Below are positions 23,012-33,754 of a DNA stretch of 64,000 nt, in pieces. The notes beneath the pieces were generated by a model. It was given only the letters and a program-made list of their open reading frames with translations, made no database searches and had not been told where the DNA came from. Position 1 is the stretch's first letter, and each line of letters starts with the position of its first letter. This DNA comes from Prochlorococcus sp. AG-402-N23. GTDB lineage: Bacteria > Cyanobacteriota > Cyanobacteriia > PCC-6307 > Cyanobiaceae. The stretch covers positions 105,799 through 169,798 of the forward strand of contig QCIX01000001.1 of the NCBI GenBank assembly GCA_003216355.1, written 5' to 3'. The translations under genes were made by a program, and so were the position numbers.

Positions 23012-24111
23012 ATTTCTTCACATAAAAGAGTGTTATTTTTTCTATTCTGTAGACTTATTCTTGCCCACTTTTCGTCAAGAAATCTAAATGAAGTGCATTC
23101 TCTAAGCAATATTCCCTTATTTTCTAAGTATTTTATATTTGGCGACAAGGATGTTTCACTTTCTATTAAAAAAAAGTTGGTTGAAGAGTTATGAATTTTA
23201 AGGTTCTCTATTTTTAATAATTTTTCAAATACTCTCTTTTTTTCAATATTTATCCAGCTGTGAATCTGTTTTGTCCACTGTTCATAGAATTTCTTATTAC
23301 TTAGTAGATCAATCCCGGCTTTAATAGAAAATGAATTTAAAGGCCAAGGATCTCTATTTATTTCCCATTGTTTAAGTTTTTTCGATGAGCCAATAACGTA
23401 ACCTAATCTAAGTCCAGGAATATTGAAGATTTTGGTCAAGCTTCTCAAGACTAATAAATTATCAAATCTTTTGGTTAATGGTATTAAAGATTCTTTGTCT
23501 CCATTAGGTGTGATGGATAAAAAAGCTTCATCGCAGATAACTAATTTATATTTTTTCACAACTTCCTCCAATGAATTCTTTTCCCATAATTGGCCGGTAG
23601 GGTTATGTGGATTTGTTATCCAAATAACATCACCTTTTGGATGAAGCGGAAATGATTGAGGAAAAATATCACTCCAGTTTTTTGGTAATTCGCAATGTAT
23701 AAAATTGCTATTCCAACAATTTAAAGATCTTTCATAATCAACAAATGATGGAGAAGGAATACAACTTATTCCGAATTTGGATGCTTCATAACCTGCCCAG
23801 GTTATTAATTCAGAAGCTCCATTCCCAGGCAATATATTCTCTGGATTTATCCCATGAAATTTGCCGATTATTTCTTTCAGATCACTCAAGTTTCTTTCTG
23901 GGTAATATCTAAAGCCAAGATTCTTAATTTCCGCATTTATTGAATCTATTAGTATTTGAGGGGGATCAAAGGGTACTAATGATGCACTTGCATCAATGAT
24001 TTCGGATGGTAATAAATTTAATTTTTTCGCAATTGCATATACATTTCCACCGTGATTCAAGTTTGATCCTTGCATGGCTAACGTTGAGTAATCATGAGGT
24101 TCATTATTCAT
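22990..24111 (-). CDS. class I aminotransferase, CobC/HisC-like
   Basis: HGGNVYAIAKKL, DASASLVPFDPP, NPHNPTGQLW, LRSLTKIFNIPGLRLGY. Confidence 0.82.
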   Translation of the reverse strand: MNNEPHDYSTLAMQGSNLNHGGNVYAIAKKLNLLPSEIIDASASLVPFDPPQILIDSINAEIKNLGFRYYPERNLSDLKEIIGKFHGINPENILPGNGASELITWAGYEASKFGISCIPSPSFVDYERSLNCWNSNFIHCELPKNWSDIFPQSFPLHPKGDVIWITNPHNPTGQLWEKNSLEEVVKKYKLVICDEAFLSITPNGDKESLIPLTKRFDNLLVLRSLTKIFNIPGLRLGYVIGSSKKLKQWEINRDPWPLNSFSIKAGIDLLSNKKFYEQWTKQIHSWINIEKKRVFEKLLKIENLKIHNSSTNFFLIESETSLSPNIKYLENKGILLRECTSFRFLDEKWARISLQNRKNNTLLCEEIQNSFKK

Positions 24112-24120
24112 TCTCTAATT

Positions 24121-25290
24121 TTATTCAACCCATTTTAAATCTGATCCAATTGCATCTTTTATACTAGATAATTGATGGTTATTGAGTTGCTTTATAATTC
24201 CCTCAAGTATATCTGGTACTAATTGCGGACCCTTATATATCCATCCTGTATAAAGTTGAATTAATGATGCTCCAGAACAAATTCTTTCCCAAGCTGACTC
24301 AGGACTATCTATTCCACCAACTCCAATTAAAATAATCTTTTTATCAATATTATGTATATGTTTTATTATTTGATTTGCTTTTTTTTGGAGAGGCCTCCCA
24401 CTTAATCCTCCATTCTCTTGAGAGAGTAATAATCCAGTTTGCCTGATCTTTCTATTTTCAAGACCTAATCTATCAATGCTGGTGTTTGTAGCAATTATTC
24501 CATCGATGTTTTCCTCGATTATTAATTGACAAATATCTTCAATATCTTTAAGGCCTAAATCTGGCGCAATTTTTACAAATAATGGTGGACAATTAGGTAA
24601 GTTTTTAATTTCTCTAAGAAGTTCTTTTAGAAGAATTGGATCTTGTAATTTTCTTAGTCCTTCAGTATTTGGAGAACTAACGTTTATTGCTGCGTAATCA
24701 CAATATGGAATTAATAATTTTAAAGAAGTTAAATAATCATCTTTTGCTTGAGATAAACCTGTAATTTTTGACTTCCCGAAATTTATCCCTAAACAAATAT
24801 TCTCCCTGTTTTTTTTAAACTCAATACCTTGTTCGACAAAGTTTTTAACTAGATTTTCAGCACCATTATTATTGAAACCCATTCTATTTAATGCTGCTTC
24901 TTCTTCTGCCAATCTAAATAACCTTGGTTTGGGATTTCCATTCTGAGCAAATTTAGTTACTGTACCAAGCTCAGCAAATCCAAAACCAAAATCTTTCCAT
25001 ATATTTGCGGCATTTCCATTTTTGTCAAAACCCGCAGCTAAACCAATTGGATTACAAAAATTTATTCCACATATGTTCTGAGTTAACCTTTTATCAACTA
25101 CAGAAAATTCTTCATTTAGATTTTTTAAGATAGAAGATACTATAGGCCAATTATATTTTCTTGAACTGAATGATAGGAGACTAAGAGATAAATTTGTTAA
25201 GTATTCTGCATCAATTCCAGAGTCTTTTTTTAATACAGGGGTAATCAAGTTTTTATAAAGATTTTTAAATCCCCCCTTCTTATCATTCAT
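24121..25290 (-). CDS. pyrD: dihydroorotate dehydrogenase (quinone-type)
   Basis: NPIGLAAGFDKNG, INVSSPNTEGLR, GVGGIDSPESAWE. Confidence 0.96.
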   Translation of the reverse strand: MNDKKGGFKNLYKNLITPVLKKDSGIDAEYLTNLSLSLLSFSSRKYNWPIVSSILKNLNEEFSVVDKRLTQNICGINFCNPIGLAAGFDKNGNAANIWKDFGFGFAELGTVTKFAQNGNPKPRLFRLAEEEAALNRMGFNNNGAENLVKNFVEQGIEFKKNRENICLGINFGKSKITGLSQAKDDYLTSLKLLIPYCDYAAINVSSPNTEGLRKLQDPILLKELLREIKNLPNCPPLFVKIAPDLGLKDIEDICQLIIEENIDGIIATNTSIDRLGLENRKIRQTGLLLSQENGGLSGRPLQKKANQIIKHIHNIDKKIILIGVGGIDSPESAWERICSGASLIQLYTGWIYKGPQLVPDILEGIIKQLNNHQLSSIKDAIGSDLKWVE

Positions 25291-25296
25291 AAAAAA

Positions 25297-26016
25297 TTAG
25301 GCTTCTTTTTTTTCTATTATCCAATATTTTTTATCTTTAGGAATCAATCTCCAATTACGCCATTCAAAAAGTGAATATTGTTTTATCTTTAAGTGGTTTT
25401 CATCACCTAATAAGGTTTCTAGTTCAGGCGAACTTAACAGGTACTTTTTTTCTGCAAATTTTTGAATTAATTCATTGCGGGAAAATAATTCCTGAATTTC
25501 TACAGGTGCATTTTTTTCAAAAAAATCAACTGAGGATTCTATTTTTTTTAAGTTACTTTCTATAGATATACCTTTGCTGTAATTAGTTGCAATTTTATCA
25601 ACCCTATCATTTTGTTTATCCCCGCTATGACCTTTAACATATTCCATTATTAGGCCATTAATTCTTAATTGATCAATTTTTTGCCATAGATCAAGATTTT
25701 GAACTGGTTTCCCTGAACTTGTTTTCCATCCATTCTTCTTCCAATTAATAATCCATTTTGTATAACCCTCTATTACATATTTACTATCAGTTCTTAGTTT
25801 AAAGTTCTCTTTTAATTTGTAGATTTTTAATTTCTCAAGAGTTTTTATAGCGGCAGTGAGTTCCATTCTATTATTAGTAGTATTTTGCTCGGAACCACCT
25901 ATTTCTAATTCGCTATTATCTTCAAAAATTATTAAACCGCCCCAACCACCTGGGCCTGGATTACCACTGCAGGCTCCATCTGTTGCGGCTTCAATCGCAA
26001 TACTATCACTATTCAT
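25297..26016 (-). CDS. rnhA: ribonuclease HI with ~90-aa C-terminal extension
   Basis: [49 protein letters not shown]. Confidence 0.95.
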   Translation of the reverse strand: MNSDSIAIEAATDGACSGNPGPGGWGGLIIFEDNSELEIGGSEQNTTNNRMELTAAIKTLEKLKIYKLKENFKLRTDSKYVIEGYTKWIINWKKNGWKTSSGKPVQNLDLWQKIDQLRINGLIMEYVKGHSGDKQNDRVDKIATNYSKGISIESNLKKIESSVDFFEKNAPVEIQELFSRNELIQKFAEKKYLLSSPELETLLGDENHLKIKQYSLFEWRNWRLIPKDKKYWIIEKKEA

Positions 26017-26024
26017 AATTTTTG

Positions 26025-26049
26025 AAGCCGATATTAAGGTTATCGGCTT
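26025..26049. other. 9-bp perfect hairpin between rplL and rnhA
   Basis: AAGCCGATA ttaaggt TATCGGCTT. Confidence 0.7.
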
Positions 26050-26063
26050 GAAAAAATGTACTC

Positions 26064-26459
26064 TTATTTAAGTGTAACTTTACCGCCAGCTTCTTCAATC
26101 TCTTTCTTTAAAGATTCAGCATCTGCCTTGGCAATTCCTTCTTTTACTGTTTTTGGTGCAGATTCAACAAGTGCTTTTGCATCGCCAAGACCTAGACCAG
26201 TTGCATTTCTTACAACCTTAAGTACTTTGATTTTTGCAGCTGCATCAAAGCTTTCGAGAACTACATCAAATTCAGTTTTTTCTTCAGCAGCGCCACCCTC
26301 TGCGTCACCGCCAGCTGCTCCTGGAGCTGCCATTACTACACCTGCAGAAGCTGCAGCAGATACACCAAAAGCCTCTTCAATTTGCTTTACAAGCTCAGAT
26401 GCTTCTAAAAGTGATAGAGATTTTAATGATTCAAGAATTTCTTCAGTTTTTGCGGACAT
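26064..26459 (-). CDS. rplL: 50S ribosomal protein L7/L12
   Basis: Acidic Ala-rich hinge; [24 protein letters not shown]. Confidence 0.99.
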   Translation of the reverse strand: MSAKTEEILESLKSLSLLEASELVKQIEEAFGVSAAASAGVVMAAPGAAGGDAEGGAAEEKTEFDVVLESFDAAAKIKVLKVVRNATGLGLGDAKALVESAPKTVKEGIAKADAESLKKEIEEAGGKVTLK

Positions 26460-26487
26460 TTTCTTAAAATTTAATTAGGTTTTGAAT

Positions 26488-27015
26488 TTAGGATTCTGAT
26501 TTTTCAGAATGTTGTTTAAGTGATCTAGCAAGTCCAGAAGGTACTTCATTAATAGAGATCGCAATTTTTGTAACAACGCCATTAAGAGCGCCAGCAATTT
26601 TTGCCATCAATACTTCTTTAGATGGAAGACTTGCAATTTCTTTTATTTCAGAATCGCTTAGAAGTCTGCCTTCAAATAAAGCTCCTTTGGTTTCGGATTT
26701 TTTGGTGTCTTTTTGAAAAGATTGGATAGCTTTTACAGCACCACCAACATCTTCTTTGATTAAGACAAAAGCATTTGTTCCGGTCAGTAAAGATTCAAGA
26801 TCGTTCCAATTACTATCTCCATCAATAGCTTTACGCATTAATGAATTTTTAGTAACTTTGCAAATGCCGTTAGTTGTTTGCAATCTAGATCGCAAATCTG
26901 ACATCTCTTTGATAGTTAAACCTTTATAGTCAAGAACCACAGCCATTTCCGAGTCGTTTAATAGAGATTTAATCTCAGTAACGATTTGTTGCTTATTCTC
27001 TAGTGTTCGGCCCAT
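26488..27015 (-). CDS. rplJ: 50S ribosomal protein L10
   Basis: [34 protein letters not shown]; upstream of rplL. Confidence 0.98.
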   Translation of the reverse strand: MGRTLENKQQIVTEIKSLLNDSEMAVVLDYKGLTIKEMSDLRSRLQTTNGICKVTKNSLMRKAIDGDSNWNDLESLLTGTNAFVLIKEDVGGAVKAIQSFQKDTKKSETKGALFEGRLLSDSEIKEIASLPSKEVLMAKIAGALNGVVTKIAISINEVPSGLARSLKQHSEKSES

Positions 27016-27175
27016 TGATGTTTTTTGGATCGTAATTTAGGGAGAGCAGGAAATGCGGCAAAGTCCTTTTAAAGAGGCCGCTTTTATTAGATCCAAAAAG
27101 AAATAATTTAAGACGAGTCCTCGGTAGGAATTCAAAATTTAGAATAACTAAATTAACCTACTTTCTTTGGCCGTA
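27016..27175 (-). promoter_or_regulatory. ribosomal protein L10 leader (autoregulatory 5' UTR of rplJL)
   Basis: Nested stems: GATCCAAAAA (27090-27099)/TTTTTGGATC (27022-27031) enclosing GCGGC/GCCGC (27055-27059/27077-27081); upstream GTAGG (27124-27128)/CCTAC (27157-27161) enclosing AATTTAG/CTAAATT. Immediately 5' of rplJ; minus-strand TATAAT at 27190-27195. Confidence 0.8.
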
Positions 27176-27205
27176 TTATTGCACTTTAAATTATACTACA
27201 AAGCG

Positions 27206-27913
27206 TTAACCTTCAGGTTGGTAATCTTGTACAGCATTTATGTCAACTTGAACTGAAGGCCCCATTGTTGAAGTTACATAAAAAGTTTTCCAATACTTTC
27301 CCTTAGCTCCACTTGGTTTATTTTTATCAATTGATTCTTGTAAGGTTTTTAAGTTATCAAATAGAGCCTCTTTTGTGAAACTTGCTTTTCCAAAGCGGAC
27401 ATGAACGATTCCAGCCTTATCTGCTCTAAATTCGAGCTTACCAGCTTTGAATTCTTTTATTGCATTAGCAATGTCATTAGTTACTGTACCAGCTTTAGGA
27501 TTAGGCATTAAACCTCTAGGTCCTAAAACTCTTCCTAATTTTGCAACCTTTGGCATCATATTTGGAGTTGCAATAAGTAGATCAAACTCCATATTTCCCT
27601 TGTTGATGCTTTCCACAAGATCTTCTTCGCCAAATAAATCTGCACCAGCAGCCTTAGCTTTCGATACATTCTCACCGCTCGTAATTACTGCAATTTTGAT
27701 GCTTTGGCCAGTACCATGTGGTAATGCAACAGTGGTCCTTAATTGTTGATCAGTATATTTTGGATCAATACCTAAACGAATATGTGCTTCAATAGTTTCA
27801 TCAAATTTTGCATTTGCATTTTCCTTGATAATACTAAGAGCTTCAAATGGTCCGTAAATACGATCTTCTACCTTTCTTGATAGAGCCGCCATTCTCTTGG
27901 ATAGTTTTTTCAT
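27206..27913 (-). CDS. rplA: 50S ribosomal protein L1
   Basis: [18 protein letters not shown]. Confidence 0.99.
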   Translation of the reverse strand: MKKLSKRMAALSRKVEDRIYGPFEALSIIKENANAKFDETIEAHIRLGIDPKYTDQQLRTTVALPHGTGQSIKIAVITSGENVSKAKAAGADLFGEEDLVESINKGNMEFDLLIATPNMMPKVAKLGRVLGPRGLMPNPKAGTVTNDIANAIKEFKAGKLEFRADKAGIVHVRFGKASFTKEALFDNLKTLQESIDKNKPSGAKGKYWKTFYVTSTMGPSVQVDINAVQDYQPEG

Positions 27914-27979
27914 AATAATATTGGGTGCAAACGGTTATTAACTAACCTCCCCTAAATAGTGAGAAATTTCGTATTGAAC

Positions 27980-28405
27980 TCAATCAGTGATAGAGACGCC
28001 CATATTACGAGCAGTACCCTCAATTACTTTCATTGCTGATTCAACACTATAACAGTTTAGATCAGGAAGCTTAGTTTTGGCTATTTCTTCTAATTGAGCT
28101 TTACTTATATTCCCAACAGAGCCTTTTGCGGATTCACCTGATCCTTTCTCTATACCAGCTGCTTTTGTTATTAAGACGGAAGCAGGAGGTGTTTTTGTGA
28201 TAAAAGTAAAGCTTCTATCTTCAAAAACAGAGATTTCGACTGGAATTACAAAACCTGCTTTATCTTGTGTCCTTGCATTGTATTCTTTGCAAAATGCCAT
28301 GATATTGACACCATGTTGTCCTAAAGCTGGTCCTACAGGAGGAGCAGGATTTGCTTTGCCTGCTTGTAGAGCAAGCTTGATAACTGCAACAATTTTTTTT
28401 GCCAT
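27980..28405 (-). CDS. rplK: 50S ribosomal protein L11
   Basis: [37 protein letters not shown]. Confidence 0.99.
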   Translation of the reverse strand: MAKKIVAVIKLALQAGKANPAPPVGPALGQHGVNIMAFCKEYNARTQDKAGFVIPVEISVFEDRSFTFITKTPPASVLITKAAGIEKGSGESAKGSVGNISKAQLEEIAKTKLPDLNCYSVESAMKVIEGTARNMGVSITD

Positions 28406-28472
28406 TAGATTAGAGAATTTAAGCTGAAGTGGAAAATCATAATTTTACTCGATAAACAAGAACAATTAGAAA

Positions 28473-29084
28473 TTAATTTTGTTTATTGATTTGGGAGAAT
28501 TCTAATTCTACAGGAGTCTCGCGCCCAAATATTGAAAGTAATGCTTTTAATTTATTTCTTTCTCCGGAAACTTCTATAACTTCTCCCTGGAAATCCTTGA
28601 ATGGACCACTAGTTACAATGATTCTATCTTTTTCTTCAATATCTAACTTGATTACAGCTTTTTTCTCTGATGCGCGCTTAAAGATTCTATTAACTTCTTG
28701 TCTTGATAATGGTCGAGGTTTGATATGACCTCGAGATCTGCCGCTGCCTCTACCGTCTTCAGCACCGACAAAGTTAATTACATTTGGAGTACTTTTAACA
28801 GCCATCATTGTATCTTCATCCAAAATCATTCTTACGAGGACATAACCTGGGAAAACTTTTTCTTCAGTAGTTTGTCTGCTTCCATCTTTTTTTAATTTAA
28901 TTCCTGGAGTTTGGGGAATTTCAATTTCAATTATTCTATTATTAACACCTAAAGTTACTGATCTTTGCTCAAGAGTCGCTTTTACTTTTTTTTCACAGCT
29001 TGATGCTACTTGAACTGCATACCATCTTGCGATGCTTGTATTTGCTTTTGAAGAAGCAAGGCTTGTAGTTAATTCATTACTCAT
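28473..29084 (-). CDS. nusG: transcription termination/antitermination factor NusG
   Basis: ARWYAVQVASSCEKKVKATLEQR; KOW segment GPFKDFQGEVIEV. Confidence 0.98.
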   Translation of the reverse strand: MSNELTTSLASSKANTSIARWYAVQVASSCEKKVKATLEQRSVTLGVNNRIIEIEIPQTPGIKLKKDGSRQTTEEKVFPGYVLVRMILDEDTMMAVKSTPNVINFVGAEDGRGSGRSRGHIKPRPLSRQEVNRIFKRASEKKAVIKLDIEEKDRIIVTSGPFKDFQGEVIEVSGERNKLKALLSIFGRETPVELEFSQINKQN

Positions 29085-29135
29085 TTTTCTGGAAGCTTAA
29101 TTAAAATCTTTATTAATGGATATTCGGGAGACAAT

Positions 29136-29378
29136 TCAACCAAAAATTTGCGAGGCTGCCCATCCATAGAATCTGCTAACAGAAGCAATGGCTGCAGCAG
29201 AAAACGATACCATAATTATAACTGCTACGGATTCGCTAAAAAGTTGTTGTTTGTTAGGCCACACGACAAGTTTAAACTCATCGTAGGTAGATCTAAAAAA
29301 ATTATTCTTTTTTTTAGGCTCTTCAACTTCAGGAAGATCCTTTTTAAGAGGTTCTTTATTAGTAGTTGGACTTGTCAC
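29136..29378 (-). CDS. secE: preprotein translocase subunit SecE
   Basis: Single TM, FKLVVWPNKQQL; upstream of nusG. Confidence 0.95.
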   Translation of the reverse strand: MTSPTTNKEPLKKDLPEVEEPKKKNNFFRSTYDEFKLVVWPNKQQLFSESVAVIIMVSFSAAAIASVSRFYGWAASQIFG

Positions 29379-29440
29379 AAAATTTTTTTTGAAATTAAGA
29401 TTTACGCTTTAGTTTTTATTTTAGCTTATTGATTTACTCC

Positions 29441-32194
29441 TCAGCTAGGTTTGAAAAGGATCTCATCTTTTTTAGCAGGGTTAAGTTTAATTGTTATATT
29501 TTTTTTGTTTTTGAAGTTATCCTCTAAAAGTTTTGCAGCCAAGGGATTTTCTATTTGTCTTCTAAGTTCCCTGCTCAGTGGCCTAGCACCATATTCAGGT
29601 TCGTAAGAATCGTTTGCAATTTTATTAATAACTTTTTTGTCTATAGCGATATTTATTTTCTGTTCCAGTAGCAGGTTTTTTAAATCTTCTGTTTGTAAAA
29701 TTATTATTTTTTGAAGTTCATCAATAGATAATGGATTAAACTTTACTAATTCATCAATTCTATTTAAAAATTCAGGTCTAAAAATTGAAGACAATGTATT
29801 ACTAATGGAATCATCTAAGGTTTGTTGGTCTTTTTCTATCTTTCCCTGACTTTTAGAAATCTTTTGTGAATACTCCATTATAGATTTACCAGCTAGGTTG
29901 CTTGTCATAATGATTACGGTATTTTTGAAGTCGACGGTCTTTCCTTGAGAGTCCGTTAATCTTCCTTCATCTAAGACTTGTAAAAGGATATTAAAAACTT
30001 CTGAATGTGCTTTTTCTATCTCATCAAGAAGTATTACTGAATAAGGTTTACGTCTTACAGCTTCAGTTAATTGACCTCCCTCTTCATAACCAACATAACC
30101 TGGAGGAGCTCCCAAAAGTCTTGCTACGGCATTTTTCTCCATATACTCACTCATGTCTAATCTTAAAAGTGCGTCTTCTTCATCAAATAAAGCTGTTGCA
30201 AGAGATTTTGCTAATTCTGTTTTGCCAACACCTGTCGGACCCATAAATAAAAAAGATCCGATAGGTCTTTTAGGACTTTTCATGCCAACGCGAGCTCTTC
30301 TAATTGCAGCAGAAACAGCTTCTATAGCTTTTTCTTGTCCAATAACTTTTTCACTTAGTTCTGTTTCTAGATTGACTAATTTCTTACGTTCATTTGAAAC
30401 TACTTTAGAAATTGGAATTCCTGTAATTTTTGAGACAACATCAGCAATATCATCAGGTTCAACTTGATATTTAAAAGGGAAATTTCTATTTTTCTTTATT
30501 TTATTAAAGTTCTCTTCAACTTTTTGTATTTCATTTTCTATTTCATTTAACTCTTCTTCAAGCTTTTCTAAATAATCCAGATCATTTTCAATTTCGCGAT
30601 TTGATTTATCTTTAATTTGTTTGGTGAGCTTATCTTCTTCTTTCATTAAAATAGATAATTGCTTCATTTCTTCCCGCAAATTGTTCCAATTGTCCAAAAG
30701 AAAGTTCAATTTTGCTTCTGATTGTTGCCTCATATTCAACAGTTTTTCTTGAGCTTCGATATTTTCTCCTTGCAAATTATTCAGTTTTTGATTAATGCTA
30801 TGAAGTTTGTTTTCTTGTTGGAGAATTATTTGAGGCTTTTTATTCGACTCGATTTTCAACTCTGCAGCTGCTTCATCAATTAAATCTATTGCTTTATCAG
30901 GAAGACATTTATCGCTGATGTATCTGTCGGCCAATTTTGCAGAATAGTTTACAGCTTCTTCAGAAATTTTTATGCCATGATGTGATTCATATTTCTTTTT
31001 GATACCTTGCAGTATTTTTGCGCTTAATTCTACTGAAGGTTCATTAACAGCTATCTTTTGAAAGCAATTATTTAATGCCTGATCTTTTTCAATAGTTTCA
31101 CGAAATTTCTCAGGTGTTGTTGTACCGATACATCTAAGTTCTCCTTCAGCCAGTAAAGGTTTTAAGATATTGCTAATGTCGGTGGAAGATCTGTCAGAAC
31201 TTAATATTGAATGAATTTCATCAATAAATAGAATCATTCCTTGGCTTGGATTGTTTAGTTCCTGCATTATTAAGCTTAGCCTTTCTTCTAATTGGCCTCT
31301 AAATTTTGTCCCAGAAACTAAAGCACCTATGTCAAGCGAAATAACTTTAAAGTCTTTTAAAGAATCAGGAACTTTTTTGTCTACAATTAATTGCGCAAGT
31401 AATTTTGCAATTGAGGTTTTACCAACTCCAGGATTGCCGATAAGTATAGGATTATTTTTGTTTCTTCTGCAGAGTACCCTCATTAAATTATTGATCTCAT
31501 TTTCTCTTCCTAAAACTGGATCCAGTAAGCCTTTTTTAGCTGATTCTGTTAAATCTTTTCCATAAATTGAAAGAGCATTTTCATCATTCCCAACTTGTTT
31601 TTTGGTTTCAATTTGAAGTTTACTTTTGGGTAATGGAACAATATCTTCAAATTTTTCTTCTTTAACTAAACTTTCTTTATTTGATTTAAAATTAGATTGA
31701 TTATTTTTTTCAAGTACGTTTTCATAATTAAAAGAATCTTTTGATTGATTAATATTTGGGAAAAACTTTAATTCTTCTTCTAATTTTTCCATCGAAAGGT
31801 TGCCTTCTTCAAAAACATAATTTCCAATTCTTAAATCTCTTCCAAGAGCAATTAGTAAATGAGGGATTTCTATGAATCTCGATCCCCATTGGATTTTAAT
31901 CTGATTCGCATTGTCTAATAAAATTTCTAAATCTTCTCCGATAGTAAAAATATCTGATTCATTTGTTGGTGTCTCTTCTAAAAAATCTTCTGTTATATCT
32001 AAAACTGTATCTTGGTCGATTGATAATTTTTCAATGAAAGCAAAGAATTCACTTGATGAGAACAATGTATGAATTATGTGTTCAATATTAAATTCGCTAT
32101 GATCCCATTTTTTTGCTGTTTCTTCCCCTAATAAAAGAAGATTCCAACTGATATCGCTAAATAGTTCAGGATTGGCTGTAAGTGTTTCTTTCAT
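29441..32194 (-). CDS. clpB2: ClpB2-type AAA+ ATPase
   Basis: Two AAA modules (GNPGVGKTSIAK, GPTGVGKTELAK), Clp N-domain, middle coiled coil, D2 NRIDEL; D1 Arg fingers replaced (ALNNCFQK). Confidence 0.93.
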   Translation of the reverse strand: MKETLTANPELFSDISWNLLLLGEETAKKWDHSEFNIEHIIHTLFSSSEFFAFIEKLSIDQDTVLDITEDFLEETPTNESDIFTIGEDLEILLDNANQIKIQWGSRFIEIPHLLIALGRDLRIGNYVFEEGNLSMEKLEEELKFFPNINQSKDSFNYENVLEKNNQSNFKSNKESLVKEEKFEDIVPLPKSKLQIETKKQVGNDENALSIYGKDLTESAKKGLLDPVLGRENEINNLMRVLCRRNKNNPILIGNPGVGKTSIAKLLAQLIVDKKVPDSLKDFKVISLDIGALVSGTKFRGQLEERLSLIMQELNNPSQGMILFIDEIHSILSSDRSSTDISNILKPLLAEGELRCIGTTTPEKFRETIEKDQALNNCFQKIAVNEPSVELSAKILQGIKKKYESHHGIKISEEAVNYSAKLADRYISDKCLPDKAIDLIDEAAAELKIESNKKPQIILQQENKLHSINQKLNNLQGENIEAQEKLLNMRQQSEAKLNFLLDNWNNLREEMKQLSILMKEEDKLTKQIKDKSNREIENDLDYLEKLEEELNEIENEIQKVEENFNKIKKNRNFPFKYQVEPDDIADVVSKITGIPISKVVSNERKKLVNLETELSEKVIGQEKAIEAVSAAIRRARVGMKSPKRPIGSFLFMGPTGVGKTELAKSLATALFDEEDALLRLDMSEYMEKNAVARLLGAPPGYVGYEEGGQLTEAVRRKPYSVILLDEIEKAHSEVFNILLQVLDEGRLTDSQGKTVDFKNTVIIMTSNLAGKSIMEYSQKISKSQGKIEKDQQTLDDSISNTLSSIFRPEFLNRIDELVKFNPLSIDELQKIIILQTEDLKNLLLEQKINIAIDKKVINKIANDSYEPEYGARPLSRELRRQIENPLAAKLLEDNFKNKKNITIKLNPAKKDEILFKPS

Positions 32195-32454
32195 AAACTA
32201 TAAAAAATATAGTTGATTATTAATTAATATTCTAAATAGTATCTGCATTAATAATCATCCAATAATTTTTAAATTGTAAGATGATTTTGAACAATATGTT
32301 TATGAGAGGGGTTGCAGGGACTTTGGAATTAATAAAAAGCGTTAACTAATATTTAAGTTGTTTTGAAATTATAAATTATAATTGGATAACATATATATTT
32401 CAGATATTAGCCAAATACTTCAGCTATTAATAGGATTTAAATAGTAATAATTAA

Positions 32455-33750
<1,296 letters not shown>

Positions 33751-33754
33751 TTTT

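Noticed and set aside
26056-26478. Long plus-strand ORFs (26056-26478, 26234-26467) over rplL
   Set aside because: Antisense to a conserved ribosomal gene; Ala/Ser/Pro-rich translation mirrors the rplL Ala-rich hinge codons.
27447-27749. 100-aa plus-strand ORF
   Set aside because: Antisense to rplA.
30007-31565. Plus-strand ORFs at 30007, 30153 and 31251
   Set aside because: Antisense shadows of clpB2.
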